Shown piece after piece: positions 28,229-37,535 of a stretch of 64,000 nucleotides of DNA. The notes below the pieces were generated by a model. It saw only the letters and a list, made by a program, of their open reading frames with translations. It was not told the origin of the DNA and did not search any database. A program made the position numbers and the translations under genes. Source of the stretch: an alpha proteobacterium SCGC AAA028-C07 (GTDB lineage: Bacteria; Pseudomonadota; Alphaproteobacteria; Pelagibacterales; Pelagibacteraceae); contig ATTB01000004.1 in the NCBI GenBank assembly GCA_000419465.1, forward strand, positions 1 to 64,000, in the 5' to 3' direction. Each line of letters begins with the position of its first letter. The first letter of the stretch is position 1.

Positions 28229-28405
28229 TTATACAAATGGAAATAAGAAATTGAGTAAGTAATTTAGTAAATTTAAGAATATAGATGAAAAAAAGAAAGT
28301 AATTAGAACAAGAATAATAATTAAAAGTATTATTTTTTTAAAAAAATTATTTTCTTTGATTGTTTCTTTTAGTTTATTATCAACTTTTTTTTTATTATTT
28401 TTCAT
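28229..28405 (-). CDS. 58-aa putative single-pass membrane protein
   Basis: Just under the ORF-track cutoff. The ATG at 28405 follows the stop of the upstream minus-strand gene (28409) by 3 bases. The product has a Lys-rich N-terminus (MKNNKKKVDNKLKETIKEN) and one hydrophobic helix (IILLIIILVLITFFFSSIF) with a hydrophobic tail. The coupled position and positive-inside pattern support a real gene. Confidence 0.45.
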   Translation of the reverse strand: MKNNKKKVDNKLKETIKENNFFKKIILLIIILVLITFFFSSIFLNLLNYLLNFLFPFV

Positions 28406-28408
28406 TAA

Positions 28409-28837
28409 TTAATACTCAATATTGTTCATAATCATCATTATTATAAAGAAGATTTTTAGAGAGTGATCTGCAATTAATACTAAATATAATTTCTTATTCT
28501 GAATATTTTTTAAGTAAGCAGAGGATTCAAGTTTTAAAAAATTAAATTCCATAATCAAGAAACTGAAAAGATTTAATAAAAAGAATACGCCTATATACAT
28601 TATTGCGTACCCAACAATTAGTTCCATATTCAGCCTTACGCTCAATATAACTAATGAAAAAATAAGGTTAAAAAGTAAATATTTTCCATAAATATTAAAT
28701 AATGAGCGTAAGTGATAGTTGATATCGCTCTTATTTTTAAAAATTATATAAAATAAGAAGAAACCTAGTAGGGTTATGCTTAAAGCCAACATAATCCACG
28801 GCAAAAAATAAACTACGTTAAAAATAAAGTAATTCAT
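28409..28837 (-). CDS. Four-helix membrane protein, unknown function
   Basis: 142 aa with about four membrane helices: the first at the N-terminus (VYFLPWIMLALSITLLGFFLFYI), the last at the C-terminus (LIADHSLKIFFIIMMIM). No conserved motif was recognised. It is likely the first gene of a two-gene unit with the 58-aa membrane protein and starts 34 bases downstream of the pal stop on the same strand. Confidence 0.5.
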   Translation of the reverse strand: MNYFIFNVVYFLPWIMLALSITLLGFFLFYIIFKNKSDINYHLRSLFNIYGKYLLFNLIFSLVILSVRLNMELIVGYAIMYIGVFFLLNLFSFLIMEFNFLKLESSAYLKNIQNKKLYLVLIADHSLKIFFIIMMIMNNIEY

Positions 28838-28871
28838 TAATTAACTAACTAATTCGCGTTAAGTTAATGAA

Positions 28872-29354
28872 CTAATTAATTTTTACAGTAACTGTTCTTC
28901 TGTTTTGAGACCAAGCAATAGCATTTGAAGCAGGATTAACAGGTCTTTCTTTTCCATAGCTGACAACATTTATTCTATTAGAAGCTAATCCATTGGCCAT
29001 TAAATAATCTTTAACAGCAGTGGCTCTTTTTTCACCCAATGCCAAGTTATATTCTCTTGTTCCTCTTTCATCAGCATGGCCTTCTAGAGTTACATTTAGA
29101 TTTGGATTATTTTTTAAGTAGTTCACTTGTTTTAATAATGTTTCTGTACCTTTTGATGAAATATTATATTTATTTGTTGCAAAAAATATCCTGTCAGGAA
29201 CTCCATCAGCTAAATATTTAATAGTTTCATTTCCTATATAAATATCACCATCAATCTGCGGTGCTGTTGCCTGTTGAGTTGTTGCTTGTTGAGTTGTACA
29301 ACTTACAATTAATGTTGAAGCAAGAACTAAAAGTAGGGTTGCTATTTTTTTCAT
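28872..29354 (-). CDS. pal: Peptidoglycan-associated lipoprotein Pal
   Basis: OmpA-type lipoprotein of the Tol-Pal envelope complex, anchoring the outer membrane to peptidoglycan. Signal peptide with lipobox LIVSC, then a short linker holding a TTQQA repeat, then the OmpA-like domain starting near residue 50. Peptidoglycan-binding residues lie in LEGHADERGTREYNLALGEKRA. 160 aa is typical. It has an AAGGAG ribosome site. It is not next to tolB here, which is somewhat unusual. Confidence 0.92.
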   Translation of the reverse strand: MKKIATLLLVLASTLIVSCTTQQATTQQATAPQIDGDIYIGNETIKYLADGVPDRIFFATNKYNISSKGTETLLKQVNYLKNNPNLNVTLEGHADERGTREYNLALGEKRATAVKDYLMANGLASNRINVVSYGKERPVNPASNAIAWSQNRRTVTVKIN

Positions 29355-29574
29355 TATTTTGACTCCTTAAATTTTTTTCTAAACTTTATTTTTAAAATGT
29401 GTTCCAAATAAGATTTTTTGCAACTGCTGATTTAATATTCAATCAGAAAGTGATTATTATTTATAATGATGATTGCCAGATCTTATTAAGATAGAATTTG
29501 TTAATGAAAGAAAAAGAAATAATCATGATAGTATTTGCAGGATTATTTTTATTATTAGTTTTTTTATAAAAATT

Positions 29575-29868
29575 ATGAAAATTAAAATATTATTTTTACT
29601 TGCTCTACTAGGCCTTTATTCTTGCTCTGCAATTTCTGAAAAAGCCACAGAAAAAGCTGCAAAAGAAAATGCGTATCTTTCAACTTTCTTAAAAGCGCCC
29701 TCAGCTAATCTTGTAAAAACTTTTGGAAAACCCACAGAAACTTTAGCTGAAAACGATCAGACGATTTATGTTTATGAAGTAAAAGGCAAAGTATTCAATT
29801 GTCAGAGAAAATTCACAATTGGTAATAAAAATACTGTCACTGGATTTGTATCCACTTGTTGGGATTGA
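29575..29868 (+). CDS. Small lipoprotein, unknown function
   Basis: The ORF track starts at 29473, but the ATG at 29575 gives a textbook lipoprotein signal (MKIKILFLLALLGLYSCSA, lipobox LYSC) and a 97-aa protein. The mature part (FLKAPSANLVKTFGKPTE, then VYEVKGKVFNCQRKFTI) resembles small beta-rich lipoproteins of the SmpA/OmlA type only loosely. Two further Cys could pair. Confidence 0.6.
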   Translation: MKIKILFLLALLGLYSCSAISEKATEKAAKENAYLSTFLKAPSANLVKTFGKPTETLAENDQTIYVYEVKGKVFNCQRKFTIGNKNTVTGFVSTCWD

Positions 29869-29915
29869 TATTAAATAATAATAAAGATTAAGTTCATATA
29901 CTATTTGTAGCATCC

Positions 29916-30269
29916 ATGTATGAATTGCTTGCAACGCTTACGCTCATCATTCATTTTCTCTTTATTATATTTGTAATCTTTGGAGGTCTGTTATTTTTTA
30001 TAAAACCTTGGACGTTGTATTTTCATGTTCCAGCATTTCTTTACGGAGTTTATATAGAATTTACACAAAGTGTTTGCCCGCTCACTTACTTAGAAAATTA
30101 TCTATTAACCAAAGCAAATCTTGCAACTTATTCCACAACCTTTATCCAAAATTATCTGTATGCAATTATTTACCCAATCAATCTAACTAAAGAGATTCAA
30201 ATTAGTCTTGGAATTGCTCTGCTGATTATAAATGGAATAATTTATGGGTTTATTGTTAAGAGAAAATAA
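29916..30269 (+). CDS. DUF2784 membrane protein
   Basis: 117 aa with four membrane helices and the DUF2784 pattern: an N-terminal HFLFIIFVIFGGLLFF, a middle QSVCPLTYLENYL and a C-terminal NYLYAIIYP. The family is widespread and has no known function. Single gene. Confidence 0.78.
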   Translation: MYELLATLTLIIHFLFIIFVIFGGLLFFIKPWTLYFHVPAFLYGVYIEFTQSVCPLTYLENYLLTKANLATYSTTFIQNYLYAIIYPINLTKEIQISLGIALLIINGIIYGFIVKRK

Positions 30270-30390
30270 TCCTAAGCACCTTCGATAATCATGCCAATGG
30301 ACTTTGCATTACAAAATACGAACTACTAGTATGGTTAAGAACCATGTCTTTCTTCAGCAAGAATTTAAAGTAATTTTTAAAAAAATAAGA

Positions 30391-30774
30391 CTATTTTTTC
30401 TTTTTATCCATCACGATTGCAACGTGATCTGGATACTTCCACATAGCTCCAGTTATCATATCTACAATTCCAAGATCGATTGCAATACCAATAACCCCAG
30501 CTGTTTGTGCAGATGAAACTATTCTTGTTGTACTTGGTTCATGATTATCTGCAGAACAAGAGGCTATTAAATCTCCAGCTCCTTTTGAAACTTGTAATAA
30601 ATTCGATTTACCAGAAACAGTTCCAACTGTTGCATTATCTTTATTAACAATTAAACATTTTGCTTCAATTGGATCTATTGAGAAAGAAATTACTTGGTTT
30701 GTACCTTGAGTAATAGAGGCGCAATTAGCCAGACCTAAAGAAAAAGTGATTATTAATAAAGTTTTTAAATTCAT
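30391..30774 (-). CDS. Small lipoprotein, unknown function
   Basis: 127 aa with a signal peptide and lipobox-like LANCAS (Cys about residue 18), followed by ITQGTNQVISFSIDPIEAKC. This looks like the start of proteins with a PEGA-like beta domain. Near the C-terminus a hydrophobic Gly-rich stretch (AGVIGIAIDLGIVDMITGAMW) may insert in membrane; the tail is DKKKK. Probably envelope-associated. Confidence 0.6.
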   Translation of the reverse strand: MNLKTLLIITFSLGLANCASITQGTNQVISFSIDPIEAKCLIVNKDNATVGTVSGKSNLLQVSKGAGDLIASCSADNHEPSTTRIVSSAQTAGVIGIAIDLGIVDMITGAMWKYPDHVAIVMDKKKK

Positions 30775-30914
30775 ATTGTTCTAACTTACGTTAATCTCAT
30801 CAAATCAACAATCTAATATCAATATTTTATGCAAATATATTCTTGTCAGGGTTGTTAATCTGTGCTCAAATTAGATGTTTTTAAATAGCAATTTAAGATT
30901 TTAAAATATTTTTC

Positions 30915-32669
30915 ATGTTAGATAAGTTTAAGTTAAAGAATGTTAAATTTGCACTCTTTCCAAAATCCAAAATACAAAGCGAAGGAAGCGGCAAATCTGC
31001 AAATAGTTCATTAAATAATATCTCAAAAAAACTTTCAGATTTTTTTTCAAGTAAAATTAGTAAGATCAACGCAACCACAGAAGAAGTTGTCGGAATAGAC
31101 ATTAGTCATGAAGCAATTCACGTTGCGCAGGCAAGTAAAAAATCTGATGAAAAATGGGTGCTGGATAAATTTTCTTATCGATTTTTAGATCAGACAAAAA
31201 TTAAAGAAAATTTATTAGAAAGTTCTGATTATTTAGTTTCAGAAATTACTTTAGCTCTTGCAAATGCAAATATTACAACAAAAAATGTAGCGCTTTCAAT
31301 TCCTGTAACAAGCGCAATCATTCGAGTGGTGACTAGTCCGTTAATGACGGAAGAAGAATTAAAAAATGCAGTTGAGACGAATTCTCTGTGGGAAAATTTA
31401 ATTCAATTATCTGATAACTTAAATGATTATTCTATTTTTCATCAAGTCATCAATAGAGATACTGCAAAAAATTTGATGGATATTTTATTTGTTGCATCCA
31501 AATTATCCGATGTAAATGGTTACTCTGCTTTATTTAAAAAAGCAGGATTAAATCCTATCATCATTGACGTTCGTTGTTTTACATTAAAGAATGCTGTGGA
31601 TGAAAGAGCTAAAACAAGATTACTATTTAAAGACACTAAAGAACAAGAGCCGCAATCTGCAATCTTAGAATTTGGACTGGAAGAAAATTATATTATTATT
31701 ATTCATAATAGCATTCCAATTATCACAGATATTTTCTTACGCCCTCAGGAAAAATCAATTTTACAGTCAGTAAGTGAAAATAATATCACTCAAGAGGCTG
31801 AAGATTTAATTCGAAGATATACATTGCAAATCAAACAGGCCATCGCTGACTATGAATCTAAATTTCAAGCTAAAATTTCTGATATTAAAATTATTACCTC
31901 CCTTAAAAATTATGAAATTTTTTTAAAGATGTTTAAGAATAATATTTTAAATATTGGTGTGAATGTTCTAGATCCTTTGTCTGAAGTTACTATTCCAGAA
32001 TATAATAAAGAAAAAATTGATATTAAAAATAAATCTCCCTTCACATCGGCTATCGGACTTGCTTATAGAAAATTAGATGTATTTGGCTATTATAAATTTG
32101 TAACTGCCGTTAAAAATATTAACCTTTTACCTAACCGTGACACCATTCGTCAGCAGGCTAAGTTTAAATTTTTATCAGGCTTTGCCTTTAAAAATTTTGC
32201 AATAGGATTGGTTGCTCTTTATATATTCCTTACAGCTTTTTCATTTTTTAGAATTCAATATAATGATAAAAAACTAGAGCAATTTGCAGCAATCGAGGTA
32301 GAATTTTCTAAGATTAATGCAGTTTATTCGCCCATAAGCAGGCAGGTAAATTTATTAAAACAATCAAGTCAGATCGGTACAACTTTAAGATCTAATCAAA
32401 ACAGTTCTTATCAAACATTAGTACAAATTTCTAATAGCACTCAACCGAGGGTGCGTTTTTCAAAAATTGAATATGATGGAAATTTAAATATTAAAATTGA
32501 AGGAACAGCTTTTTCAGATCAAGATATTTTAAATTTTGTAGCAGCTCTTAATAAACAAAAAACAATTGCTTCAGCTACTTTATCATCGGTGAATGTGGCA
32601 GGACAACAAGGTCTATCAGCCGCACCATCGAAAGCATTTGTAATTTTATGTCAAGTGAGGCCTTCATAA
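30915..32669 (+). CDS. pilM: Type IV pilus assembly PilM-PilN fusion
   Basis: 584 aa. After a basic, Ser-rich N-terminal extension of about 55 residues, an actin-like PilM fold starts at EEVVGIDISHEAIHVAQASK. It runs to about residue 400 (IGLAYRKLDVF). Then NINLLPNRDTIRQQA, the classical PilN start (N-L-L-P), a membrane helix around 425-447 (FAIGLVALYIFLTAFSFF) and a periplasmic PilN-like domain follow. In most type IVa systems PilM and PilN are separate and bind each other through the PilN NLLP tail; here they are one chain, similar in logic to GspL/MshI. First gene of the pilus locus; stop overlaps pilO (TAATG). Confidence 0.85.
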   Translation: MLDKFKLKNVKFALFPKSKIQSEGSGKSANSSLNNISKKLSDFFSSKISKINATTEEVVGIDISHEAIHVAQASKKSDEKWVLDKFSYRFLDQTKIKENLLESSDYLVSEITLALANANITTKNVALSIPVTSAIIRVVTSPLMTEEELKNAVETNSLWENLIQLSDNLNDYSIFHQVINRDTAKNLMDILFVASKLSDVNGYSALFKKAGLNPIIIDVRCFTLKNAVDERAKTRLLFKDTKEQEPQSAILEFGLEENYIIIIHNSIPIITDIFLRPQEKSILQSVSENNITQEAEDLIRRYTLQIKQAIADYESKFQAKISDIKIITSLKNYEIFLKMFKNNILNIGVNVLDPLSEVTIPEYNKEKIDIKNKSPFTSAIGLAYRKLDVFGYYKFVTAVKNINLLPNRDTIRQQAKFKFLSGFAFKNFAIGLVALYIFLTAFSFFRIQYNDKKLEQFAAIEVEFSKINAVYSPISRQVNLLKQSSQIGTTLRSNQNSSYQTLVQISNSTQPRVRFSKIEYDGNLNIKIEGTAFSDQDILNFVAALNKQKTIASATLSSVNVAGQQGLSAAPSKAFVILCQVRPS

Positions 32670-33352
32670 TGAATATTAATTTAGATACGTTAAAAAATAT
32701 AAAAGTTGAGGATTTGGTTGCAAACCTTAAAGAATATTTTTCATCCTCAAAGGGATTATTAAAAGATAAAACCTTTGTCACTAAAGTTGCAGTAGGTCTG
32801 GTTTTGTTTTTTGTAAATTTTACAATTTATTCTATTTGGCTATCCCCAAAACTTGCAGAGCAAGGAGCTAAAATTAAGACAATGGAAGATTATAAAAAGA
32901 AGACAGTGCAATATAATGCAAACCTTACCAATCTTCAAAATGAACTAGCTTCTTTTAAGAATGTTACCAATAGTGTGAATTTATTTTTTAGTAAAAAAGA
33001 AAGTGAAGAGCTTTATCAAAACCTAAGTACGTTTGCGACTTCTAATGGATTAAATATTACAAATTTAGTTAAAGGAAACGCCCAAAAGGTTAATGTTGGA
33101 GGCGCTCCAGCCGTAGATAAGGACGGTAAACCAACAAACCCGCAAGGACAATATTATTATAAAATACCTGTTACCTTTCAAGTCAAAGGGAGTTACATTG
33201 GTTACTTAAAATTTAGATTAGCACTTTCAAGATCTAATAAATTTGTAAATTTTGATAATGAAAAGATTACAGTTAACCAAGGAGACAAAACAAACTCTGT
33301 GACAGCAGATGTTGGAATTTCAATTGTAGGATTGCCTGATGAATTTAATTAA
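32669..33352 (+). CDS. pilO: Type IV pilus inner-membrane alignment protein PilO-like
   Basis: Bitopic inner-membrane protein, 227 aa from ATG 32669. An amphipathic start (LDTLKNIKVEDLVANLKEYF) leads to one membrane helix (VAVGLVLFFVNFTIYSIWL), a coiled coil (KIKTMEDYKKKTVQYNANLTNLQNELASF) and a ferredoxin-like periplasmic domain. That is the PilO/GspM layout. The ORF-track start at 32648 lies inside pilM and is less likely; ATG 32669 has GTGAGG upstream and a TAATG overlap. Identification rests on layout and position between PilMN and PilP. Confidence 0.78.
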   Translation: MNINLDTLKNIKVEDLVANLKEYFSSSKGLLKDKTFVTKVAVGLVLFFVNFTIYSIWLSPKLAEQGAKIKTMEDYKKKTVQYNANLTNLQNELASFKNVTNSVNLFFSKKESEELYQNLSTFATSNGLNITNLVKGNAQKVNVGGAPAVDKDGKPTNPQGQYYYKIPVTFQVKGSYIGYLKFRLALSRSNKFVNFDNEKITVNQGDKTNSVTADVGISIVGLPDEFN

Positions 33353-34286
33353 AATATTTATTTTTTTTATTGTTGTACATATTTTATTCGCTTCAGTTGT
33401 TAGAGCACAACAAACTGCACCTAATACACAAGCCCCTGTAAATGTTGCGCCAGTAAATCCAACCAATCCAGGAACAGCTCCTAAGAAAGAAAGAACTGAA
33501 CAAATCTTAATAGATCCTTTTAGTGGAAGCGCTAGTACGGCAAGCATCGATGTTAATACCAATCCAGATCTTGCAAATTTTGTTGATCAAACTTTAGTTG
33601 GAGTAATTATTGGAGATAAAAAAAGAATAGCCGTATTACAATCGGCGCAAGGACAAGTGAACCGTTTTAAAAGAAATGAAAAAATTAATTCAGAATATAA
33701 AATTTTAGAAATTTACAAAGATAAGATCTTAGTTGCGAGCTTGGATAACAATGAATATGAGGTTTATTTTAATAACGTTATCAAACCAGTTGAAAAGAAA
33801 AGGAAAAGCGCTCCTAAAAAACCTGTAAAACTTGAGCAGCAATTAGAAAATTCTTTAAATCCAAACGTTGATCCGCTTGCTCCAAAACTTACACCAAAAA
33901 AAGAGACCCCAGTAAAAAAACCTGCTGAGCCAAAGGCAAAGACAAATACGAATAAAGAAAAAATTAAAAAAGCAGATCCTATTGTAACTCCTAAAGAAGA
34001 AGATCCTGCTTTATCAAAAGTTGACGAAGAAGAATTAAAACAGATGAAAATCATCGAAGAAGAGATGAGAAAACAAATGACCGATCAACAAGATAAACCT
34101 AAAAAGGCAGCGCCTGTAAGCACTAAAAAACCAGCTGTTAAAAAAGCAAAAGAAGAAATTGATGATTCTTATAACCCCGATTTAGAACCTAAAATTATCA
34201 GAGAAGATAGTGATTTAGATAAAGGCGAAATGGAAAAAATATCGGATGTAGATATTGAAAAAATTAAAGAGAAATTAAAGAAATGA
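33339..34286 (+). CDS. pilP: Type IV pilus PilP-like pilotin/connector with long charged tail
   Basis: 315 aa. Signal peptide (IKIFIFFIVVHILFASVVRAQ), a Pro/Thr/Asn-rich linker, then the PilP/GspC homology domain (LIDPFSGSA, LVGVIIGDKKRIAVLQ, INSEYKILEIYKDKILVAS), about residues 45-140. The rest, more than half the protein, is a Lys/Pro/Glu-rich low-complexity tail (for example KKETPVKKPAEPKAKTNTNK). Classical PilP is about 175 aa and lipidated. Here there is no lipobox Cys and the tail is an extension, perhaps spanning to peptidoglycan or PilQ. It overlaps pilO by 14 bases and pilQ by 4. Confidence 0.76.
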   Translation: MNLIKIFIFFIVVHILFASVVRAQQTAPNTQAPVNVAPVNPTNPGTAPKKERTEQILIDPFSGSASTASIDVNTNPDLANFVDQTLVGVIIGDKKRIAVLQSAQGQVNRFKRNEKINSEYKILEIYKDKILVASLDNNEYEVYFNNVIKPVEKKRKSAPKKPVKLEQQLENSLNPNVDPLAPKLTPKKETPVKKPAEPKAKTNTNKEKIKKADPIVTPKEEDPALSKVDEEELKQMKIIEEEMRKQMTDQQDKPKKAAPVSTKKPAVKKAKEEIDDSYNPDLEPKIIREDSDLDKGEMEKISDVDIEKIKEKLKK

Positions 34287-35791
34287 AATTTAATATTTTA
34301 ATTTTTTCTGTTTTTTTATTATTGTCTGCTTGTTCATCACGACAAGTTGAAAAGCCGCTTATTAAAACGGATGAATTTTTAGAGCAGGCTAAAAAAGATA
34401 TTGATCGAACCGTAGAGCTTGGTCCAAAAGCTGTCATTGAAACAGATGAATTTAAAAAAGCACAAGAGAATAAAAGACGTAATATTACCTCTGAAGAGAC
34501 GAGAAGTTTTATTGGAGTGGGAACTAAATTTGAAAATTTAAAACAAAATATCAGTATTAATTTTAATAATGTCGAAATTAGAAATGTACTGGAAGCCATG
34601 GGTGAACTTGGTGACATTAACGTTTTGATTGGCGAAGAAGTGGGTGGAACAGTTTCAATTAGATTGGATGGAGTTGCTTGGGATAAAGCCTTTCAAGCAG
34701 TATTAGATTTGAAAAATTTTGCAGGGGATTTTGATACTGAAGCACGTGTGATTAGAGTGCAATCGCCAGAAAAATTAACGCAGCAATATCAATTCAAATC
34801 ACAAATGGCAGATACTTTAAGCAAACGTCTTGCTTTAGAGACTTCAGTTGAGCCGGTGGTGACTGAAATGTTTAAATTATTCTACATTACACCAGCACAA
34901 GCTAAAAAAACTTTAGATGAATTATTTTCAATTGGTGCAAGTTCTGCAGCAGGGGGCGCAGTGCAAACAACTTCGCAGTTAAGAATAACTGTTGAAGATT
35001 ATACAAGATCAATTTTAGTTAGAGGTCGAAAACAGGACATAGATATTGTCGATAAATTTGTAAAACAAATTGACACTGTTACAGAACAGGTTTTAATTGA
35101 AGCATTTATTTTAAGTGCAAATGATAAATTTGAAAACCAACTTGCTGCAAGACTTGGTGGGGTTGGAACAGGAACTCGAACTAATGAATCAAGTGTCGTA
35201 TCAGGTACTGCAGGAGGTGCGGCAGCCACGGCATCGGGAGTTACTTTAGGATCTGCTGCGGGGACTGTGATTGGTGGAGCGATTACTGGAGCTGCAACTT
35301 CTGGATTTGGAATATTAAGACAAATTGGAGCAACGGCTTTAAAGATAGAATTAACAGCAATGCAACAGGATAATTTGACAGTTATTTTATCTAATCCTAA
35401 AATTTTTACCCTTAACAATCAAAAAGCAACAATTATTCAAGGTGCAGAAAGAGCCTTTGAGACTACTTCTTCAGCTGGAACTGCAACCACATTTAAAGAG
35501 GCTGCGCTTCGAATGGACGTAACTCCAAGTATTGTTGGTGATGGAAATGTTTTAATAAACGTGAAAGTTAATAACGATAGTTTTAACTCTGATACAACGA
35601 TTAATAAGATGGAAATTAATACTAATCTTTTAGTCAGAGATGGAGATATTATTGTAATTGGTGGAATTAAAATGGATAACAAAAACTCACTCCTTAGAAG
35701 CACTCCTCTTTTGAATCTGCCTTTTGGAAAAGAAGTTACTGATACTACAAGCGATTTATTAGTTTACATTGCGCCAAGAATAATAAAGTAA
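34283..35791 (+). CDS. pilQ: Type IV pilus secretin PilQ
   Basis: Outer-membrane secretin through which the pilus exits. 502 aa, short for PilQ (no AMIN domains) and closer in size to MshL. It has a lipoprotein signal (FLLLSACSS). An STN-like N0 domain starts at INFNNVEIRNVLEAMGELG, an N1 domain lies around residues 195-275, and the secretin barrel has a Gly/Ala-rich gate (GTAGGAAATASGVTLGSAAG). The C-terminal signature is LLVRDGDIIVIGGI with LLVYIAPRII. Being a lipoprotein, it may not need a separate pilotin. Confidence 0.9.
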   Translation: MKFNILIFSVFLLLSACSSRQVEKPLIKTDEFLEQAKKDIDRTVELGPKAVIETDEFKKAQENKRRNITSEETRSFIGVGTKFENLKQNISINFNNVEIRNVLEAMGELGDINVLIGEEVGGTVSIRLDGVAWDKAFQAVLDLKNFAGDFDTEARVIRVQSPEKLTQQYQFKSQMADTLSKRLALETSVEPVVTEMFKLFYITPAQAKKTLDELFSIGASSAAGGAVQTTSQLRITVEDYTRSILVRGRKQDIDIVDKFVKQIDTVTEQVLIEAFILSANDKFENQLAARLGGVGTGTRTNESSVVSGTAGGAAATASGVTLGSAAGTVIGGAITGAATSGFGILRQIGATALKIELTAMQQDNLTVILSNPKIFTLNNQKATIIQGAERAFETTSSAGTATTFKEAALRMDVTPSIVGDGNVLINVKVNNDSFNSDTTINKMEINTNLLVRDGDIIVIGGIKMDNKNSLLRSTPLLNLPFGKEVTDTTSDLLVYIAPRIIK

Positions 35792-35795
35792 ACAA

Positions 35796-37535
35796 ATGAT
35801 TAAAATAGACCAGTCTAGCGAGCAAAATATTTTAAATATGTTAATGGAACATTCGCTTGTTGACTTTAATCAAGTAAAAAAAATTACTGAAATTAGCAAA
35901 GAATCTGGAAAATCAAGATTAGAAATTGCCTTTGATTTAAATTACGCAGATGAAGCAAAAGTTTTAAAATTACTATCTACCTCTTATTCCCTTCCTATTA
36001 TTGATTTAAAAGATCACGGTTTGAGTGAAGATATTAAAAAAATTATACCTATCAACTATATTCAAACTAATTCTTTAGTACCTTTTGAAATATCAGGTAA
36101 AAATATTAAAATTGCAATTGCTGATGCTTCAAAATTAAGTTTACTTAAAAATTTAAAAACTATTACAGGTTTGGAGCCTGAATTATATGCAGCCAGTATT
36201 TCAGATATTCAAAATTTTATTGGAAAATTGCAAAAAATTGAAAATTCTAATGGTAAAGAAATTCAAAAAAAAGAAGAGTTTGAAAGTATCGATCTTTCAA
36301 AATTAGAAGATGTTAAACTTGAAAGTTCAAAAGAAGAAAAAGAAATCACACCTATTGAAAATGAATCTGATGTTATAAAATTTGGTCACGCTATTATCAC
36401 TGAGGCTATTCTAGCTGGAGCTAGTGACATTCACATCGAACCATTTAAAAAAACTGCAAGAGTTCGATACCGAGTAGATGGTATTTTAATTAGCATGGAT
36501 AAATTTTCAAAATTTTTAAATGAAAATTATTCAGCGGTTGTAACCCGTATTAAAATTTTAAGTAAACTCGATATTTCTGAAAGAAGACTTCCGCAAGATG
36601 GAGCAATTCCTTTTAAATATAAAACTATGGAAGTGGATTTGCGTATTTCAATTTTACCAACTAACAATAATGAGCGGGTGGTAATGCGTATTTTAAATAA
36701 AAATGCAGGTGAGAAAAAAATAGAACAACTTGGTTTTGATGATAATGATCTAAAAACTATTCTAAAGGCAATTTCTTCATCGCAAGGAATGGTGTTAGTG
36801 ACTGGTCCGACTGGATCTGGAAAAACAACAACGCTGTATAGTATTTTAAAACACATCAATAGCCCAAAATTAAATATTTTAACGGCAGAAGATCCCGTGG
36901 AATATGAAATGGAAGGAATAGCGCAGGTGCAAGTGAGAGAAGATATTGGCTACACTTTTGCAACTGCATTAAGATCTTTTCTACGACAAGATCCTGAGGT
37001 GATATTAATTGGTGAGATTAGAGATAAAGACACTGTTGATATTGCACTAAAAGCTGCACTCACAGGTCACTTAGTATTCAGTACCATCCACACTAATGAT
37101 GCAATTAGTACCATTACCAGATTACAAAATATGGGCACACCTGATTATTTAATTTCAGCAGCACTTACCTTAGTGCTTGCGCAACGCTTGATTAGAAAAA
37201 TTTGCCAAGATTGTAAGACAGTTGATGAAAACACAAATTTAAAATTATTAAATTCTATTGGAATCAGTCCTGAAAAAGCCGCTCGTGCTAAAATTTTTAA
37301 AGGCGCGGGTTGTGCAAAATGTAATCAAACTGGCTATAAAGGCAGAATGGCAATTTATGAAGCCTTAGATATTTCAAGAGAGATTAAACAAGCAATTTTA
37401 GCAAATGTTGGAACTTTAGAACTATTAGCACTTGCTAAGAAAAATAATTTTAGAACGATGCAAGAAATGGGCCATGATTTATTATTATCAGGCGATCTTT
37501 CCTTTGCAGAATATCAAAGAGTCTTATTAGTTTAA
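35796..37535 (+). CDS. pilB: Type IV pilus extension ATPase PilB
   Basis: GspE-family hexameric ATPase that drives pilus assembly, 579 aa. The N-terminal MshEN/GspII domain spans residues 1-150. Walker A is GPTGSGKTTT (from residue 337), the Asp box is LNILTAEDPVEYE, Walker B is DPEVILIGEIRD, and the His box is HLVFSTIHTND. The zinc tetracysteine, diagnostic of PilB rather than PilT, is CQDC (470, 473) and CAKC (506, 509). It starts 4 bases after pilQ and overlaps pilC (TAATG). Confidence 0.95.
   Translation: MIKIDQSSEQNILNMLMEHSLVDFNQVKKITEISKESGKSRLEIAFDLNYADEAKVLKLLSTSYSLPIIDLKDHGLSEDIKKIIPINYIQTNSLVPFEISGKNIKIAIADASKLSLLKNLKTITGLEPELYAASISDIQNFIGKLQKIENSNGKEIQKKEEFESIDLSKLEDVKLESSKEEKEITPIENESDVIKFGHAIITEAILAGASDIHIEPFKKTARVRYRVDGILISMDKFSKFLNENYSAVVTRIKILSKLDISERRLPQDGAIPFKYKTMEVDLRISILPTNNNERVVMRILNKNAGEKKIEQLGFDDNDLKTILKAISSSQGMVLVTGPTGSGKTTTLYSILKHINSPKLNILTAEDPVEYEMEGIAQVQVREDIGYTFATALRSFLRQDPEVILIGEIRDKDTVDIALKAALTGHLVFSTIHTNDAISTITRLQNMGTPDYLISAALTLVLAQRLIRKICQDCKTVDENTNLKLLNSIGISPEKAARAKIFKGAGCAKCNQTGYKGRMAIYEALDISREIKQAILANVGTLELLALAKKNNFRTMQEMGHDLLLSGDLSFAEYQRVLLV

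Noticed and set aside
30270-30390. tRNA-like stretch between the DUF2784 gene and the next lipoprotein
   Set aside because: No TTCRA arm, acceptor stem or CCA-adjacent pairing could be built. No tRNA was convincingly found anywhere in the window.
34999-35418. 139-aa antisense ORF in pilQ, and similar long antisense ORFs in katG, moaB, pilB, pilT and pilP
   Set aside because: Each lies opposite a well-supported gene, has low-complexity composition mirroring it, and lacks a ribosome binding site or recognisable domain.
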